NCBI GenBank assembly: GCA_020631735.1
Contig: CM036209.1
Location: 3,075,451 to 3,139,450 of the forward strand
Direction: 5' to 3'
Length of the DNA: 64,000 bases
DNA from: Saccharum officinarum
Lineage: Eukaryota > Streptophyta > Magnoliopsida > Poales > Poaceae
Part shown: positions 45,234 to 58,276 of the stretch, piece after piece
How the letters are laid out: each line of letters starts with the position of its first letter
Numbering within the stretch: position 1 is the stretch's first letter
The notes under the pieces: generated by a model
The model's input: the letters and a program-made list of their open reading frames with translations, nothing else
Told to the model about the DNA's origin: nothing
The model's database searches: none
Program-made: the position numbers and the translations under genes

Positions 45234-47418
45234 GAATCAGAAGGGGGGGCTTGGTTTTTGTTGGAGAATGTAGGATTCTTCATTCTTTTTTCTTTCTTTT
45301 TGGGTAGATTGAGTAAAGGTTAGCGCAAAATGGAAAATGGATGTGCTGATTACTGATGGTATAGCATGTAAGAAGGTTCAGCTGAAGTGTAAATTAGTTG
45401 GATATAATATACATATACCACAAGTTCACAGACAGAATTACCTATATATATATATATACCTTTTTTCTGCTGGATGATACTATGTGCCTATTTTTTCCTT
45501 CTTTGAAGTGCCTATTGCTTCTTAATGCTTAGGAAAATAACATGGGTATAAAAAACAGAGGTTATCCCTTTCAATGACAGGAGGAAGATCATTTCAATGA
45601 CAGAAGTGTATCTTCTTTTGCAGACCCATTTGATTTCAGACTGTAGACTTCATCTAAGTTTTCCCAATGAGATGCTATGGAGTATGGACGAAAGCTTCCG
45701 TGAATGATCTCCTTCCTTTTCAATTTTCTGTTGCAACAGCCAACAAGGAGCTGTAAAGATCAGAGTAGTGTTTTTTCCTTGAAATGATGAAAACTGTTGT
45801 GATGCTACGCAACTAAAAGGCCATCATTTGTTCTTCGGCCTTATGCAACTTTTGGTCATCCGTGGGTTAAAAGCCCAATTCAGGGCAGGAGCCCAACTGG
45901 CCACGACACTTCTTTTCTTTGGGGAAATGCACGCAATCATTATAGTTACTACTCTAGAACTTCTTAGCGCTCCACACTAATTGTGGGTCTCAGTGTTCGC
46001 GACGCTCACCTTTGAATAGTGACTTTTGCACAGTGGGAGTACCTTGTAGAAGTAACACATGTTTGTTTTGATAAAAGCAAAAACTTCCATCGAAGCACAT
46101 ATTATGCCAAAAAAAAAACTAAGATGCGGTGACAGGTCATGACAGTCTCTAAGAGGAGAGAGAGAGGCATAGGAGTTAACAAAAGACATTTTTCTTTTGG
46201 GTGAAGAACCATAGCCCCATGATAACAATGAAACATGTGATTTCGTGCTAGATGATCAATGGCTTCACAACTTTCATAACTACATGGCTTGTCACTTTAT
46301 TTTGAGATAAACATTTCAATTTAGCCTCCATGGGCCCTGCTTTCAGTATGCACGGTAAAAATGTGCTAGAACTTAGTGGCTTCATGATTTAGTTTTGTCC
46401 ACTACCTCTCTATTTGAGAAAGAACCGTGTGATGAATGAGCCGAAATGGCATTGTATTCTTACCTCTATCCCAAGTCCGGATGAATTTGTTGTAATGTTG
46501 TTAAAATTATGAATTAGCGGTAAACGTTAAGAAACGATACAAATGTAATTCAGTACAGGCACACTCATATTTTAAAGTGTTCGCTTATAGTTCGATTTGC
46601 TTTTATCTAGGGTTTTTGCTTTATTCTCATGAACTCTCACGTTTTTCTATGACCATAACCTACACCGCATTCATAAAAACTAAAGTAATTATAACTAAGT
46701 GAACATTTGATACATTTATACAAGACAAAATGATTAGGAAGGACAATGAGTGAAAAGAGAGCAACACATTTGTCACTCTCCTTGCATTTTTGTTTTATCG
46801 ATGCTTTTCTCTAGTCCATGTCAAACTACTTGACACGATTTCTCTACGTTTGATCTTTTACGACTAATAATTACGCACGGTTCTAGCATCACTCGACTTT
46901 TAACATAAGCCAAAGATAGCATGACAAGAGCCGACCACCTCTTATAAATCTCAACTTTAAAGATTTGAAAGCATATTTTGATCATAATAACTACCAAACT
47001 ATCAAACTCAACAACCTTGATGACGAAGGACTCCCTTTGATTAGAGGAGGAAGTTTTGGGCGTGGTTAAACTTAAACCCCCACACCTCACCTTGGTAGCG
47101 AAGGAACTCGATTGAGAGTACTTATAAATTGACACGAGGAAATTAGCGGAATAATGGAGGAGTAATGAGCTAAAGCATCATGTCCACATGGGACGCCCAC
47201 TAAACTAAATTCCACGGCGGCTCGTGCTCTCCTTTTTTGCCTTCCCCGCACCGCTGGCTGTGGTTGGTTCCGTCGCGACCCCTCCTCAGATCAGATCTCT
47301 CCCTCTCCTTCTCCCCCTCCCCCGAGTGGAGGCACCGCACCGCGCGTCGCCGCCTCCGCGCACTCCCCCTCCCGCTCCAGACTAGCCGAGGGAGATCTCG
47401 GCACCTTCGCCCGTCGCC
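45234..47418. other. TBL 3' region and clathrin upstream region
   Basis: Holds the TBL 3' UTR, a (TA)n run near 45444-45458 and AT-rich sequence. The last 220 bases become CT- and CCG-rich, as in a 5' UTR. No other gene recognised. Confidence 0.45.
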
Positions 47419-50400
47419 ATGGCGGCGGCCAACGCCCCCATCGCCATGCGCGAGGCGCTCACGGTAACACCCCGCCACCTCCCCTCTCGACTCTCGCAGA
47501 TCTCCTCCACTGATCCACTCACTGATATCATTCGTTGCTCGTCTCTCCGCAGCTCACCAGCCTGGGCATCGCGCCGCAGTTCGTCACCTTCACCCACGTC
47601 ACCATGGAGTCGGAGAAGTACATCTGCGTCCGCGAGACCTCCCCGCAGAACAGCGTCGTCATCATCGACATGGCCATGCCCATGCAGCCGCTCCGCCGCC
47701 CATCACCGCCGACTCCGCACTCATGAACCCCAACGCCAGGATCCTCGCCCTCAAAGGTTCCGACTTGCTGCCTCTCTACCTACCTCCCGCGCCTCCTAGA
47801 TCTAGCCTCCACTGCGCGGATCTCATTCTCATCATGCCCTACCACCTAGATGCTACTGCCCACATGGGATTTTCCCTTGCGCCCATACTAGTCAAAGTCC
47901 TTGCTGAATAGTCGCCGCCTCCCTAGGAACTGGGCAGCGATCTAAGCTTCTGGTTCCTTACTATATGGCATCTGAATTTTGCACTAGTTAGTGACATCAA
48001 GGCTTTGCTTGAGATCTGTGCAGTAACTGCTTACAGAGTTTCGTGTATACTGCCCTGTCTGTCTGATCTTGTGCAAGTCATGTAGAATGGACAAGGCTCT
48101 GGCAACATTATGCTGGTGGTGCTATAATTCGAGCCTGCCATTCATTGTTATTCGTATAATCGTTGCCACTGCAATGAGTCGAATTCATGTCAGTTCAGCA
48201 TAGCATGGAACCATTAGGATTCTAAAAAACCCATGTCTGTTTTAGTTTCTGGTTTTACTGCTCACACTGGTTTGACGGCTTTCTACCTACTTACTGGGCA
48301 TTGCTTGTTTACCTTATGTTTGAGTACGTTTCGCAAAAAAAAAAAAAAACTTATGTTTGAGTACATGTTTTGTTAAATAGATTTCTTACTTGTCAGCATT
48401 GCTGTTGGCTGGGGTACTTTACTATACTCTGGATATTGGAATTTTTTAGTTCAGTCACTTCACTTTTTACATACCATGCTTCGTTACCACCGTCAGGTTG
48501 ATGCTAGCACTCGCAGCTGCAAATCAAAGAACTGGTTCAGACATTGAGTATCTGGCAACCTATATATAGTTGCTTATCATGTAGTTTGAGTATAGTCGAA
48601 ACGACAATTAATGTCTGCTCAAATTTTGCAGCCCAAATACCTGGAACACACAGGATCACCTTCAAATATTTAACATTGAGGCTAAGACTAAGATCAAGTC
48701 TCATCAGATGCCTGAGCAGGTACAAAACACTTTCTGATATTGTTGCATCTTACATTTTTTCCCTAGCTGTCAATGAGATGTACTTGAAGTAACGTGTTCC
48801 ATATATTTGCTTTTCAACTGCAGGTTGTATTCTGGAAATGGATCACTCCCAAGTTGTTGGGTTTAGTAACACAAACATCTGTTTACCATTGGTCAATTGA
48901 AGGTGATTCTGAGCCCACCAAGATGTTTGATAGGACAGCTAACTTGGCGAACAATCAGATCATCAACTATCGATGTGACCCAGCGGAGAAGTGGCTTGTG
49001 CTTATTGGAATTGCACCGGGTGCCCCAGAGGTACGCTCTTACTGATTCCTTTTGCTAGTTACATCATTACTGATATTAGATAGATCACATATCAAATGAT
49101 TGTTGATAAACTAATATTACTGTTGCCCCCGTCCTGCTGATTTTGTTCCAAATTCCAATCCTCTTATATGATTCCAAACACCGTCTCTGTAAAAATCAGT
49201 TGTTTTGAACTTGAATTAAAAGCAGTTACTGTAGGTAGTAATTAGTAATTACGCAATACTTTGTTGTACGTGCTTCTCATATTGGCATGCCCTCCTTTTC
49301 ACACAACCAGAGGCCACAACTGGTGAAGGAAATATGCAACTTTTTTCTGTTGATCAACAGCGTAGCCAGGCCCTTGAAGCCCATGCAGCGTCTTTTGCAA
49401 CATTTAAGGTACCCTTTCAGTTATTTGCAATGCTTATAACTTTATATTCTTGTTTTATTTCTTGTGTTTGTAATTTGCCAACTTTTCCTTTTTCTAATCT
49501 GTCCAGGTTGTTGGTAATGAGAACCCATCAACACTTATTTGTTTCGCCTCAAAGACAACTAATGCTGGACAGATCACTTCAAAGTTGCATGTTATTGAAC
49601 TGGGTGCCCAGCCAGGTTTGTATTTAAAAATCATCAAATTGTTTTTGTTTTTTATTCTTTCTAGTGGTACATTTCAAACATCTTGTATTGATGTTTTTGT
49701 TTTTTCATGTGGGCTTTCCTTTTCTTTTGAAAGACGTTGCACCATACTGATATCACCATTTTTCTTATTGATTGTTTGGTTGTAGGGAAACCTGGCTTTC
49801 TAAGAAACAAGCTGACCTCTTCTTCCCACCAGATTTCCAGGATGATTTTCCTGTAGCTATGCAGGTGAGCATCTTAGGGGGAACAATGTGCACTTCATAG
49901 GGGAATATCAGTATTTTAGAACGTCACATGATGTATCTAATATGTTTTTATTCCATTTTTGCGGCAGGTTTCACAAAAGTATGGGCTTATCTATGTAATT
50001 ACAAAGCTGGCCTTTTGTTTGTATATGACTTGGAAACTGCTGCAGCAGTTTACAGAAATAGAATCAGTCCAGACCCTATATTCTTGACAGCAGAATCTTC
50101 ATCTACTGGTGGATTTTATGCCATCAACAGAAGAGGACAGGTTTTACATGCCACAGTTAATGATGCAACTGTTGTGCCTTTTGTTAGTGGTCAGGTATTA
50201 TCTTTTACACTTCTGGATCTACTTTCCTGATCTGTTTGTTAAATAATTTTTTTAAAACACAATTTTGGTATGCAGCTGAACAACCTTGAGCTTGCTGTTA
50301 ATCTTGCCAAGAGAGCTAATCTTCCTGGTGCAGAGAACTTGGTAAGCTCCATTAGAAGATGACTTGTATGGATGCATATGTTGGCTGTGTTGATGCTTAC

Positions 50401-51246
50401 TCATTCGCCTAGTTTTCCTGTACCACTTTTTGTCTGTGTCTCCTGTGAACTACAGTACTGTTCCTTTTTGTATCACTGAAGTATGTGACCCTAATTTTCT
50501 TAGATATCAGGAGGGACATGGCCAATTGATTGGTGTATAATAGTTACGTGCGACAAGGCAAAAATTAGTAAACCAATATGATTAAGTAAAGGAGTCCAGC
50601 TAATCTCCAGTTCTCCTGACATTAATTTATTTGAATATCATATCTTGTCAAATTGTATGATTGATCAGTTCTCTTTCAGTCCCAGATTTGTTTATAGTTT
50701 GATTGACACCACATAGTCTGGCTGATGTGGCACCATATTCCACCTAGGGGTTTTCTGTCAATGACACTGCCTCAGCACCACTTACGGCTTATGCCACTTG
50801 TACTTTAGTGATGCCAAAGAGCTACATTCATGTACACACCGAGGGATTTAAAAACTCACAGACAACTGACTTTTTTCTATCACTTGTGAAGTATCTCCAA
50901 AAAAATTGAGCTTCAAAATCATGTGCTGGGCGTTGATGAGCTCTTAACAGAAACTATTTTTCATACACAAACATTTCTTATTCCCAAATCACTTGCACCA
51001 TTATCCTTACAGTCATGCAACTAATGATGCTTTATTTATATTTCTGTGGAAGTTAGACTATGTGTAGTTTAACTTATATGCGTTAATATTGAATAGGATT
51101 TCATGAAATTCTGAAATGCACTGCAGGTTGTGCAAAGGTTCCAGGAACTGTTTGCGCAAACAAAATACAAGGAAGCAGCTGAGCTGGCTGCAGAGTCTCC
51201 GCAGGGCCTCTTGAGGACACCTGAGGGGACCGTTGCGAAATTTCAG
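47419..51246 (+). CDS. CHC: Clathrin heavy chain, N-terminal part (exons 1-10), with five one-base losses
   Basis: Coats endocytic and trans-Golgi vesicles as a triskelion subunit. Exons: 47419-47463, 47553-47756, 48632-48719, 48824-49030, 49311-49408, 49507-49615, 49786-49864, 49968-50194, 50276-50341, 51127-51246. They encode about 416 of roughly 1,700 residues: the seven-bladed beta-propeller terminal domain and first linker. Recognisable stretches: [80 protein letters not shown]. Exons 2, 3, 5, 7 and 8 are each exactly one base shorter than splice phases require (near 47695, 48648, 49329, 49798, 50009). That uniform pattern suggests sequencing error rather than decay. After exon 10 the gene meets a 100-N gap and no later exon appears in the window. 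Confidence 0.93.
48328..48349 (+). mobile_element. Minimal retroposed insert in clathrin intron 2
   Basis: GTTTCGC followed by 15 A lies between two perfect 15-bp copies of CTTATGTTTGAGTAC (48313-48327 and 48350-48364). A poly(A)-ended insert with a target duplication of this size is the hallmark of LINE-driven retroposition; here it is truncated to seven bases plus tail. Confidence 0.75.
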
Positions 51247-51311
51247 GTGCTTCTGTGTATTTCAATTCACATATGAAGCTGTTGAGGTTCATGGACTCCT
51301 TCTAATGTCCC

Positions 51312-51411
51312 NNNNNNNNNNNNNNNNNNNNNNNNNNNNNNNNNNNNNNNNNNNNNNNNNNNNNNNNNNNNNNNNNNNNNNNNNNNNNNNNNNNNNNNNN
51401 NNNNNNNNNNN
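51312..51411. other. Assembly gap of exactly 100 N
   Basis: One hundred N joins clathrin intron 10 to the inside of a retroelement gag gene. A round 100 usually marks a scaffold join of unknown size. Confidence 0.98.
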
Positions 51412-54400
51412 AACGGTGCAGGAGCTGGTGAAGTGGTGCCAACAACTGTCCAACCACCCAGGAACCACGTCCAGAACCACATTTGCCCCTCCTCCGCCGC
51501 TTACCGCAGAAATGTTCTTCACACAGTTTCTTGAAGTCAACGCAGTACTGAACAATCACAGAGGAATATGGAAGACTTTCTGCGTACCATCGCGGAAAAT
51601 GTTCAAAGAGGAAATAATCAAGGTGGTGGCCATGGAGTGAACCAGTACAGCAGTTCAAGGATTTCATGGATACGAGGCCACCTATTTTCAAAGAAGCAGC
51701 AGAGCCACTTGATGCCGAAGAATGGATTAACACTATGGAAGATAAGTTCCGTGTGTTAAGGATGAAGAAGTTCTGAAAGTAGAGTATGCTGCACATCAGT
51801 TACAAGGACCAGCAGGAATGTGGTGGAAGCATCACCGCAGTACTTTTCCTCCTAATGCCCAGATCTCTTGGAGGGATTTCACTGAAGCTTTTAAGGGAGT
51901 TTATATTCCCCAGGGTTGGTTGAGATGAAGCTTGGAGAGTTTTTAGCCTTGAATCAGGGTACCAAGACGGTGACACAGTATCTGCATGCCTTTAATAACT
52001 TGTGCCGCTATGCCCAGACATGGTTGACACAGATGCAAAGAAGATTGCTAGTTTCAAGAGAGGGTTGAGTCCGAAGATGATGAAGCATGTGGGTACCAAT
52101 ACCCGCAACAGATTCAACGACTTTATCAGTGACTGTTTGAAGCAAGAGAAGAACAATAATGCTTACACCGCATCCAAGAACCGCAAGAGAGTGTTCGAGT
52201 CAGGACCATCCAGTCCAGAGTTGTCCCTGCCAACCGTTCATCTTATCGTCGTCCGCACCTGGTGCGAGGTTCAGGCCGCCGCAGCATAAAACCCAGAACT
52301 ACAAGGGGCCACAGAAACCGTACAGGATCGCAGTGCCGCCAACAAAGACCATGCAGCTACAGAACAGAGCAACTCCAAGGGAGCTATAGGGTCTGCTGGT
52401 ACAGTGAAAGGGCCCTGCTACAACTGTGGTCAGCCAGGCCACTTTTCCAAGTTCTGCCCTTATCCGCCTAAAAAGAAGCAACAGACTTACAATGCTCGTG
52501 TACACCACACCGCCATTGATGAAGTTCCTGAGGGAGAGCCCGTAACTGCTGGTAAGTTTCTTGTGAACCATCACCCTGCAGTTGTTCTTTTTGATTCTGG
52601 ATCTTCGCATTCTTTATGAGTCAAGCATTTGCACGGAAGCATGAACAACTATGCACAGAATTGAGTTATGGTTATCGCATAAGTTCAGCAGGAGCTGATG
52701 TGTTAACCAATAAGATGGTTAGAGGGGCACCCTTGAGTTAGGTAGTCGGAAGTTCCGAGTGAACCTGGTAGTTATGCCTGGACTAGTTTTGGATGTAATA
52801 ATAGGAATGAACTGGATGAAAGACTGGGAAGCAGTCATAGATACAGCAGTAGGATGCTTACCCTTAAAGATCCCCAGGCAGAGGGTTTCCAGGTACCATT
52901 GCCTAAAAGAACAGATCTTTGAGTGTGACCTGTGCCATGGAAGTTGCTCCTATCCATCAGATCCCAGTAGTATGTGAGTTCCCGGATGTGTTTCCAGACG
53001 AGTTGCCTGGCCTTCCTCCAGACAGAGATGTTGAGTTTGGAATCGAGTTGATCCCCGGGACAGCTCCAATTTCGAGGAGACCTTATCGGATGCCTCCGAT
53101 GAGTTAGCTGAGTTGAAGAAACAGTTGGAAGAGTTGTTAAAAAAGGGGTTTATTCGCCCAAGTAAGTCTGAATGGGGATGTCCTGCCTTGTTTGTAAAGA
53201 AAAAGAAGAGGGTACTCTCAGGATGTGTGTGGATTACCGACCTCTTAATGCTGTAACCATCAAGAATAAATATCCATTGCCTCATATTGATGTTCTGTTT
53301 GATCAGTTAGCTAAAGCCAGAGTGTTCTCCAAGATAGACTTAAGGTCTGGGTATCATCAGATAAAGATTAGACCTCAAGATGTTCCGAAAACCGCCTTTT
53401 CTACCAGATACGGGTTGTACGAGTATCTTGTTATGTCATTTGGACTAACAAATGCTCCTGCATATTTTATGTATCTAATGAATACGGTTTTCATGCCAGA
53501 GTTGGACAAGTTTGTAGTTGTCTTCATTGATGACATTCTAGTGTACTCCGAAAACGAGAAAGAGCATGAAGAGCATCTGAGAATTGTCTTGACTGGTTGA
53601 GAGATCATAAGTTATATGCTAAGTTCAGCAAATGTGAATTTTGGTTGAAGAAAGTTCCTTTCCTCGGTCATATCCTATCTGAGAATGGAGTTTCTGTAGA
53701 TCCGAGTAAAGTGCAAGAGGTTATGGATTGGAAGACTCCAACCACAGTGTCAGAAGTCAGGAGTTTCCTAGGGTTAGCTGGTTACTATCGCCGTTTTATC
53801 CCAGACTTCTCGAAGATTGCCAAGCCTATGACAAGTTTGTTACAGAAAGATCACAAGTTTGTGTGGACAGAGGAGTGTGAGACAGCTTTCCATACCTTGC
53901 GGAAACTGTTGACCACTGCTCCAGTTCTTGCACAACCCGACATCGAGAAACCTTTTGATGTGTTCTGTGACGCATCAAAAACAGGATTAGGGTGTGTGCT
54001 AATGCAAGAAGGAAGAGTCATTGCTTATGCCTCCGGCAGTTGAGAAAACATGAAATCAATTATCCGACCCACGATCTTGAGCTTGCCGCTGTGGTGCATG
54101 CCTTAAAGATTTGGAGACACTATCTACTGGGTAACGTGTGCAACATTTTCACCGATCATAAGAGTCTCAAGTACATTTTCACCCAACCAGAATTGAACAT
54201 GAGACAGCGGAGATGGTTAGAACTGATCAAAGACTACAACTTGAATGTACAGTATCACCCTGGGAAAGCCAATGTGGTAGCTGATGCTTTAAGCAGAAAG
54301 TCACATTGTATGAATGTGCAGCCCTTGCTTGAAGATGGTTTCGATCTAATGCACCCTGCCGTGCTACAAAGTATTCAGGTCAGTTGTTCCTTGGAGAGTA

Positions 54401-55917
54401 AGATTATAGAAGGTCAGAAAACAGACAAGGGGATATTCCACATCAAGAAGAAGATTCAAGAAGAACCCTCGAAACACTTCAGGGTGGATGAGCAGGATGT
54501 GTTGTGGTTCGACAACCGTCTTGTTGTTCCAAAGGATAGAGAGCTTAAGAATAAAATTTTGGATGAAGCTCATCTCTCTAAGTTGTCTATTCATCCTGGC
54601 AGCAGTAAAATATATCAAGAACTAAGGCCTCATTATTGGTGGACCAAAATGAAGAAGGAAATTGCAGCGTATGTAGCCAGATGTGACACATGTTGTAGAG
54701 TAAAAGCAATTCACATGAAGCCTGCCGGAATGCTACAACCTTTGTCAGTACCGAGTTGGAAGTGGGATGACATAAGTATGGATTTTATCACGGGTCTACC
54801 CACTACTCAAAAAGGTCACGATTCCATTTGGGTAATTGTGGATCGTCTTACTAAGACAGCCCACTTTTTGCCTGTCAAAACGGAATATAGACCACCTCAA
54901 TATGCTGAGAAGTATATTACAGAGATTGTGAGGTTGCATGGCATACCAAAGACTATAGTGTCTGACAGAGGGTCACAGTTCACTGCTCACTTTTGGGAGC
55001 ACTTGCACAAAGGTTTGGGGACTAGTCTGATTCGTAGCACTGCCTATCATCCTCAAACAGATGGTCAAACTGAGAGAGTTAATGCTGTTCTAGAAGATAT
55101 GTTAAGAGCCTGTGTGTTGTCTTCCAGAGGTTCATGGGAGTCATGGTTACCATTAGCAGAGTTCTCATACAATAACAGCTATCAAGAGAGTATCAAGATG
55201 GCACCTTTTGAGGCTCTGTATGGCCGAAAGTGTAGAACACCGTTAAACTGGATTGAGCCCGGAGAAAGAAGGTATTATGGTATTGACTTCGTAGAAGAAG
55301 CCGAAAGGAAAGTTCATATCATCCAGCAGAATATGAGAGCAGCCCAGTCACGTCAGAAAAGTTATGCAGATAAGAGAAGGAGACCGCTTGTGTTCGAAGT
55401 TGGTGACTATGTCTATCTAAAAGTTACGCCAATGAAAAAGAAAAGATTTGGTGTGCGCAGAAAGCTGGCCGCCAGATTTGTGGGACCTTATAAAATCCTG
55501 GAACGGAAGGGTCCTGTGGCTTACAAATTGGATTTACCAGAGTCAATGGGTGCTATATTCCCAGTTTTTCATGTATCACATCTCAAGAAATGTTTGCGCG
55601 TTCCAGAGGAAAGGATTGAACCTCGAGGCATAAAACTAAAGTCAGATTTGGTGTATCGTGAGCAACCAGTTCGAGTATTGGATACCAAGGAAAGGGCTAC
55701 TCAAAACAGTGTGGTGAAAACGTATAAGATACAATGGAGTCATCACGATGAAGGGGATGCATCTTGGGAAACGGGTGAATACTTAAAGAACGCCTATGAA
55801 GATTTTTATAATAAATGGTTCGTAACCCAAATCTCGGGACGAGATTTTTATAAGGGGGAGGGCTGTAACACTCCGGTGTTAAGCAATGCATTTTTGCATG
55901 GCAATCATATTGCATAG
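51412..55917 (+). pseudogene. gag-pol of the right chromovirus, many frame breaks
   Basis: Gag pieces (WINTMEDKFRVLR, YAAHQLQGPAGMWWKHHRS), knuckle (52412-52455), protease (LFDSGSSHS near 52590), RT (FIDDILVYS near 53525), RNase H ([10 protein letters not shown] near 53960), HHCC and integrase core ([24 protein letters not shown]), and a chromodomain-like end ([18 protein letters not shown]). The frame changes about eight times before 54000, mostly by apparent loss of one base in short runs. From 53992 it stays open to 55917, including RNase H-integrase-chromodomain. The last frame runs through the polypurine tract and 54 bases into the 3' LTR. Breaks here may be partly assembly errors (see findings). 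Confidence 0.88.
55846..55863 (+). other. Polypurine tract
   Basis: TTTTATAAGGGGGAGGGC directly before the LTR, preceded by TCTCGGGACGAGA as in the middle element. Confidence 0.75.
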
Positions 55918-58135
55918 CATTCATATCATTATAATCATGTATGATAATGGTATAATTCGATTAAAATAAAAGCTTAAACATGCTATATTTAATGGACTAT
56001 GATAATATGATAATCACATTATATCAAAAGCCTTGCAACCATAATTCTTACATCACTTGGAACTTTAGTTCAAATTTTGGAGCTCAAATTTTGTCAAAAA
56101 CTTGTTCAAAAATAATTATGAAAAATATTCAAAATTATTCCCTAATTTAGCTTTTATTCTGCCATTCAAAATCTATTAAGAATTTTGAGATGGCCCCTTA
56201 ATCAAAGTTGTAGAGAATTCAATTTTGAGCAACTTTTATTTTTGGGCCAAATCCATAAAATGCTTTCTTCTTGTTCAAAATTTGGTTTGAAGTTTGAAAT
56301 GCATTTAAATTTGAATTTGGAAAATCAAAAATCCGGTTTTTCCTTAGCAGGCCGCCGCCTCCTGTTCGGCCCACGTCCGGATGCGGCCCGCCTCACCGCG
56401 CGCGCGCGCCCGCGCTGCCCCGCCTCGGCCCAGGCCCAGCCGGCCGTCTCCCTCCTCCGCCCGCGCCCTCGCCCGCGCGCGCTGGCGCTCCGGCAGAGGC
56501 GCACCGCCGCGTGGCGGCCCCGCGCCTGCAGCGCCTGCCGCGCGTCCTCCGCGACCTGCCACCGCACCCACGCGCCCGCCTACACCTGCCGCGGCCCGCG
56601 CACCAGCTCGCCCGCGCTCGCACTCCCTCTCTTCCTCCCTCCGGCGCCCTCCACCGCGGAGCACTGCTCGCCACCGCGCACCGCCCCCATCTCCGCCTCG
56701 TTCCGGCATCGGTAGACCGCCTTCTTTCGATTGCCTGTGCCCAAAGCTCCGCCCCGTCCCCCTCTTCTCCGAACGAGCCTCGACGTCTCCTCGTTTGGAT
56801 CGGTAAGGCTCAATCGAGCTTTCCTCGCCGCGCCACCGCGTCGGTGCCGCCGGCCTTGAGCTCCGTTCATCGCCTCGCTCGCTCCCTCTCCGTCTTCCCA
56901 ATCCTTCTTCTCAAGTTCGCAAGTTCCTGGCGATTGTTGTGCGCTCGCTCGGTGGTCGGGACTTGGCCGGCAATGGCCGGTTGGCCGCCACCGCCGCCGC
57001 GACATCGAGCGCGTGGACGCCGGCGACGCGACGCGCTCGGGTCCCCCCCCCTCTCGGTGGGCTGGACCGCGCCTGCGGGCCGAGCCCCGAGCAGGCCGGC
57101 TCGGTCTTCTCCCCGCGCGCGCGAAGCAGGCCGGAAACGGCCACGGGCCGACTGTTGATCACGGGCCGGCCCAATCTCTTTAACAGAAAATCATTTTCGA
57201 TTTCTTTTATTATTCTTGATGAAAAACACTTGGAAAATGATTTCTTGGTCATTTTAGCTCCAAAAATTTGTGAAATAAATTTTTATATACTCATTTGAAT
57301 CAGATCTACAATATAAAAATGTTGCATGTCAATATTTCATTACTTTTCTGTAGTGTTTTATTTAAGCCTTGAAATTGGTGTTTTCTTGAAAAATTGATAA
57401 GAAAATGTAGAAAAATCAGAAAAATGTAGTTCCAAGTTTATTAATCCTGTTATGCCATGTACTTGCTAGGGTAATTTTATTTCCTGGTTGTTCTGTAGAA
57501 AAATGTATAGTTGCAGTTCAAATGCTTTCTATTACCAATAATTGTTATTTTTGTTATTTAAATAAATTTGAATAAAACATGCAAGTGATAATTTTTCTAT
57601 AGTGTTTGTTTAGGTAGTAGATAGTAGAAAAACTCCTAAATCTGTTGTTTGATACTTTTCATAATGTAAAGTATTTTAAATATCTATTTGAGGCCATAGT
57701 TTGTTATTTTTGTATAGTAAGTTCTAATTATCCAAATGCAGTAAAAATTTTATGTCAAGCTATTCTTGATATTAGTAAGCTACTGTAATTTTATGAGATT
57801 TTTCTGAGCTACTAAAATATGTGTTGCTGTTCAACCATAGGACTAATTAGGGTTTCTATTTATTCTTAATGCAAAGTTAGTTAGAAAAATATACTTTGGT
57901 GTATCTTTGAAGCATCTTAATTGTTTAATACTCTCGCATGGTAGAAACTAGTGTTGGTAGTTTCCGAGTACATGTTCTTGGATGATGTTGACTACCTTGT
58001 AGAAGAGTCATAAGTTCCACATAATCCGATGACATAATACATTCATTACATCGTATGCATTCCGCATCTTCATCATCTCATGTCACTTCTGCATTTCACC
58101 TATGCATGTTGCACTCATACTTCTGCATCATACAG

Positions 58136-58276
58136 GATCGCAGGAAGTGGTTCCGGCAGTTGTTCCCGAGGACGCAGAGGAGCAGCCCGAGGAGCCGGAG
58201 CCAGCAGAAGTAGAAGAGGAGTCCGGTGAAGAGCTTCCGGAGTGCCCCGATCATCGTCCCAGCACCTTCGAGCGAG
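58136..58276 (+). other. Putative coding exon A inside the LTR
   Basis: Follows CATCATACAG and encodes a Glu/Pro-rich acidic peptide ending LPECPDHRPSTFER. It ends at G58276 before GCAAGCC, a GC-type donor. Phase 1 at both ends. The final shared codons match those at 6557-6715 in amino acids but differ synonymously. Confidence 0.6.

Noticed and set aside
51241..51249. Clathrin gene disrupted by retroelement insertion in intron 10
   Set aside because: No direct junction is visible: 100 N separates them, and clathrin does not resume after the element, so a scaffold join explains it equally well.
56325..57298. Long overlapping ORFs on both strands
   Set aside because: Same kind of GC-rich LTR block as above; no frame is favoured and no family motif is visible, though a first exon of the LTR gene could hide here.
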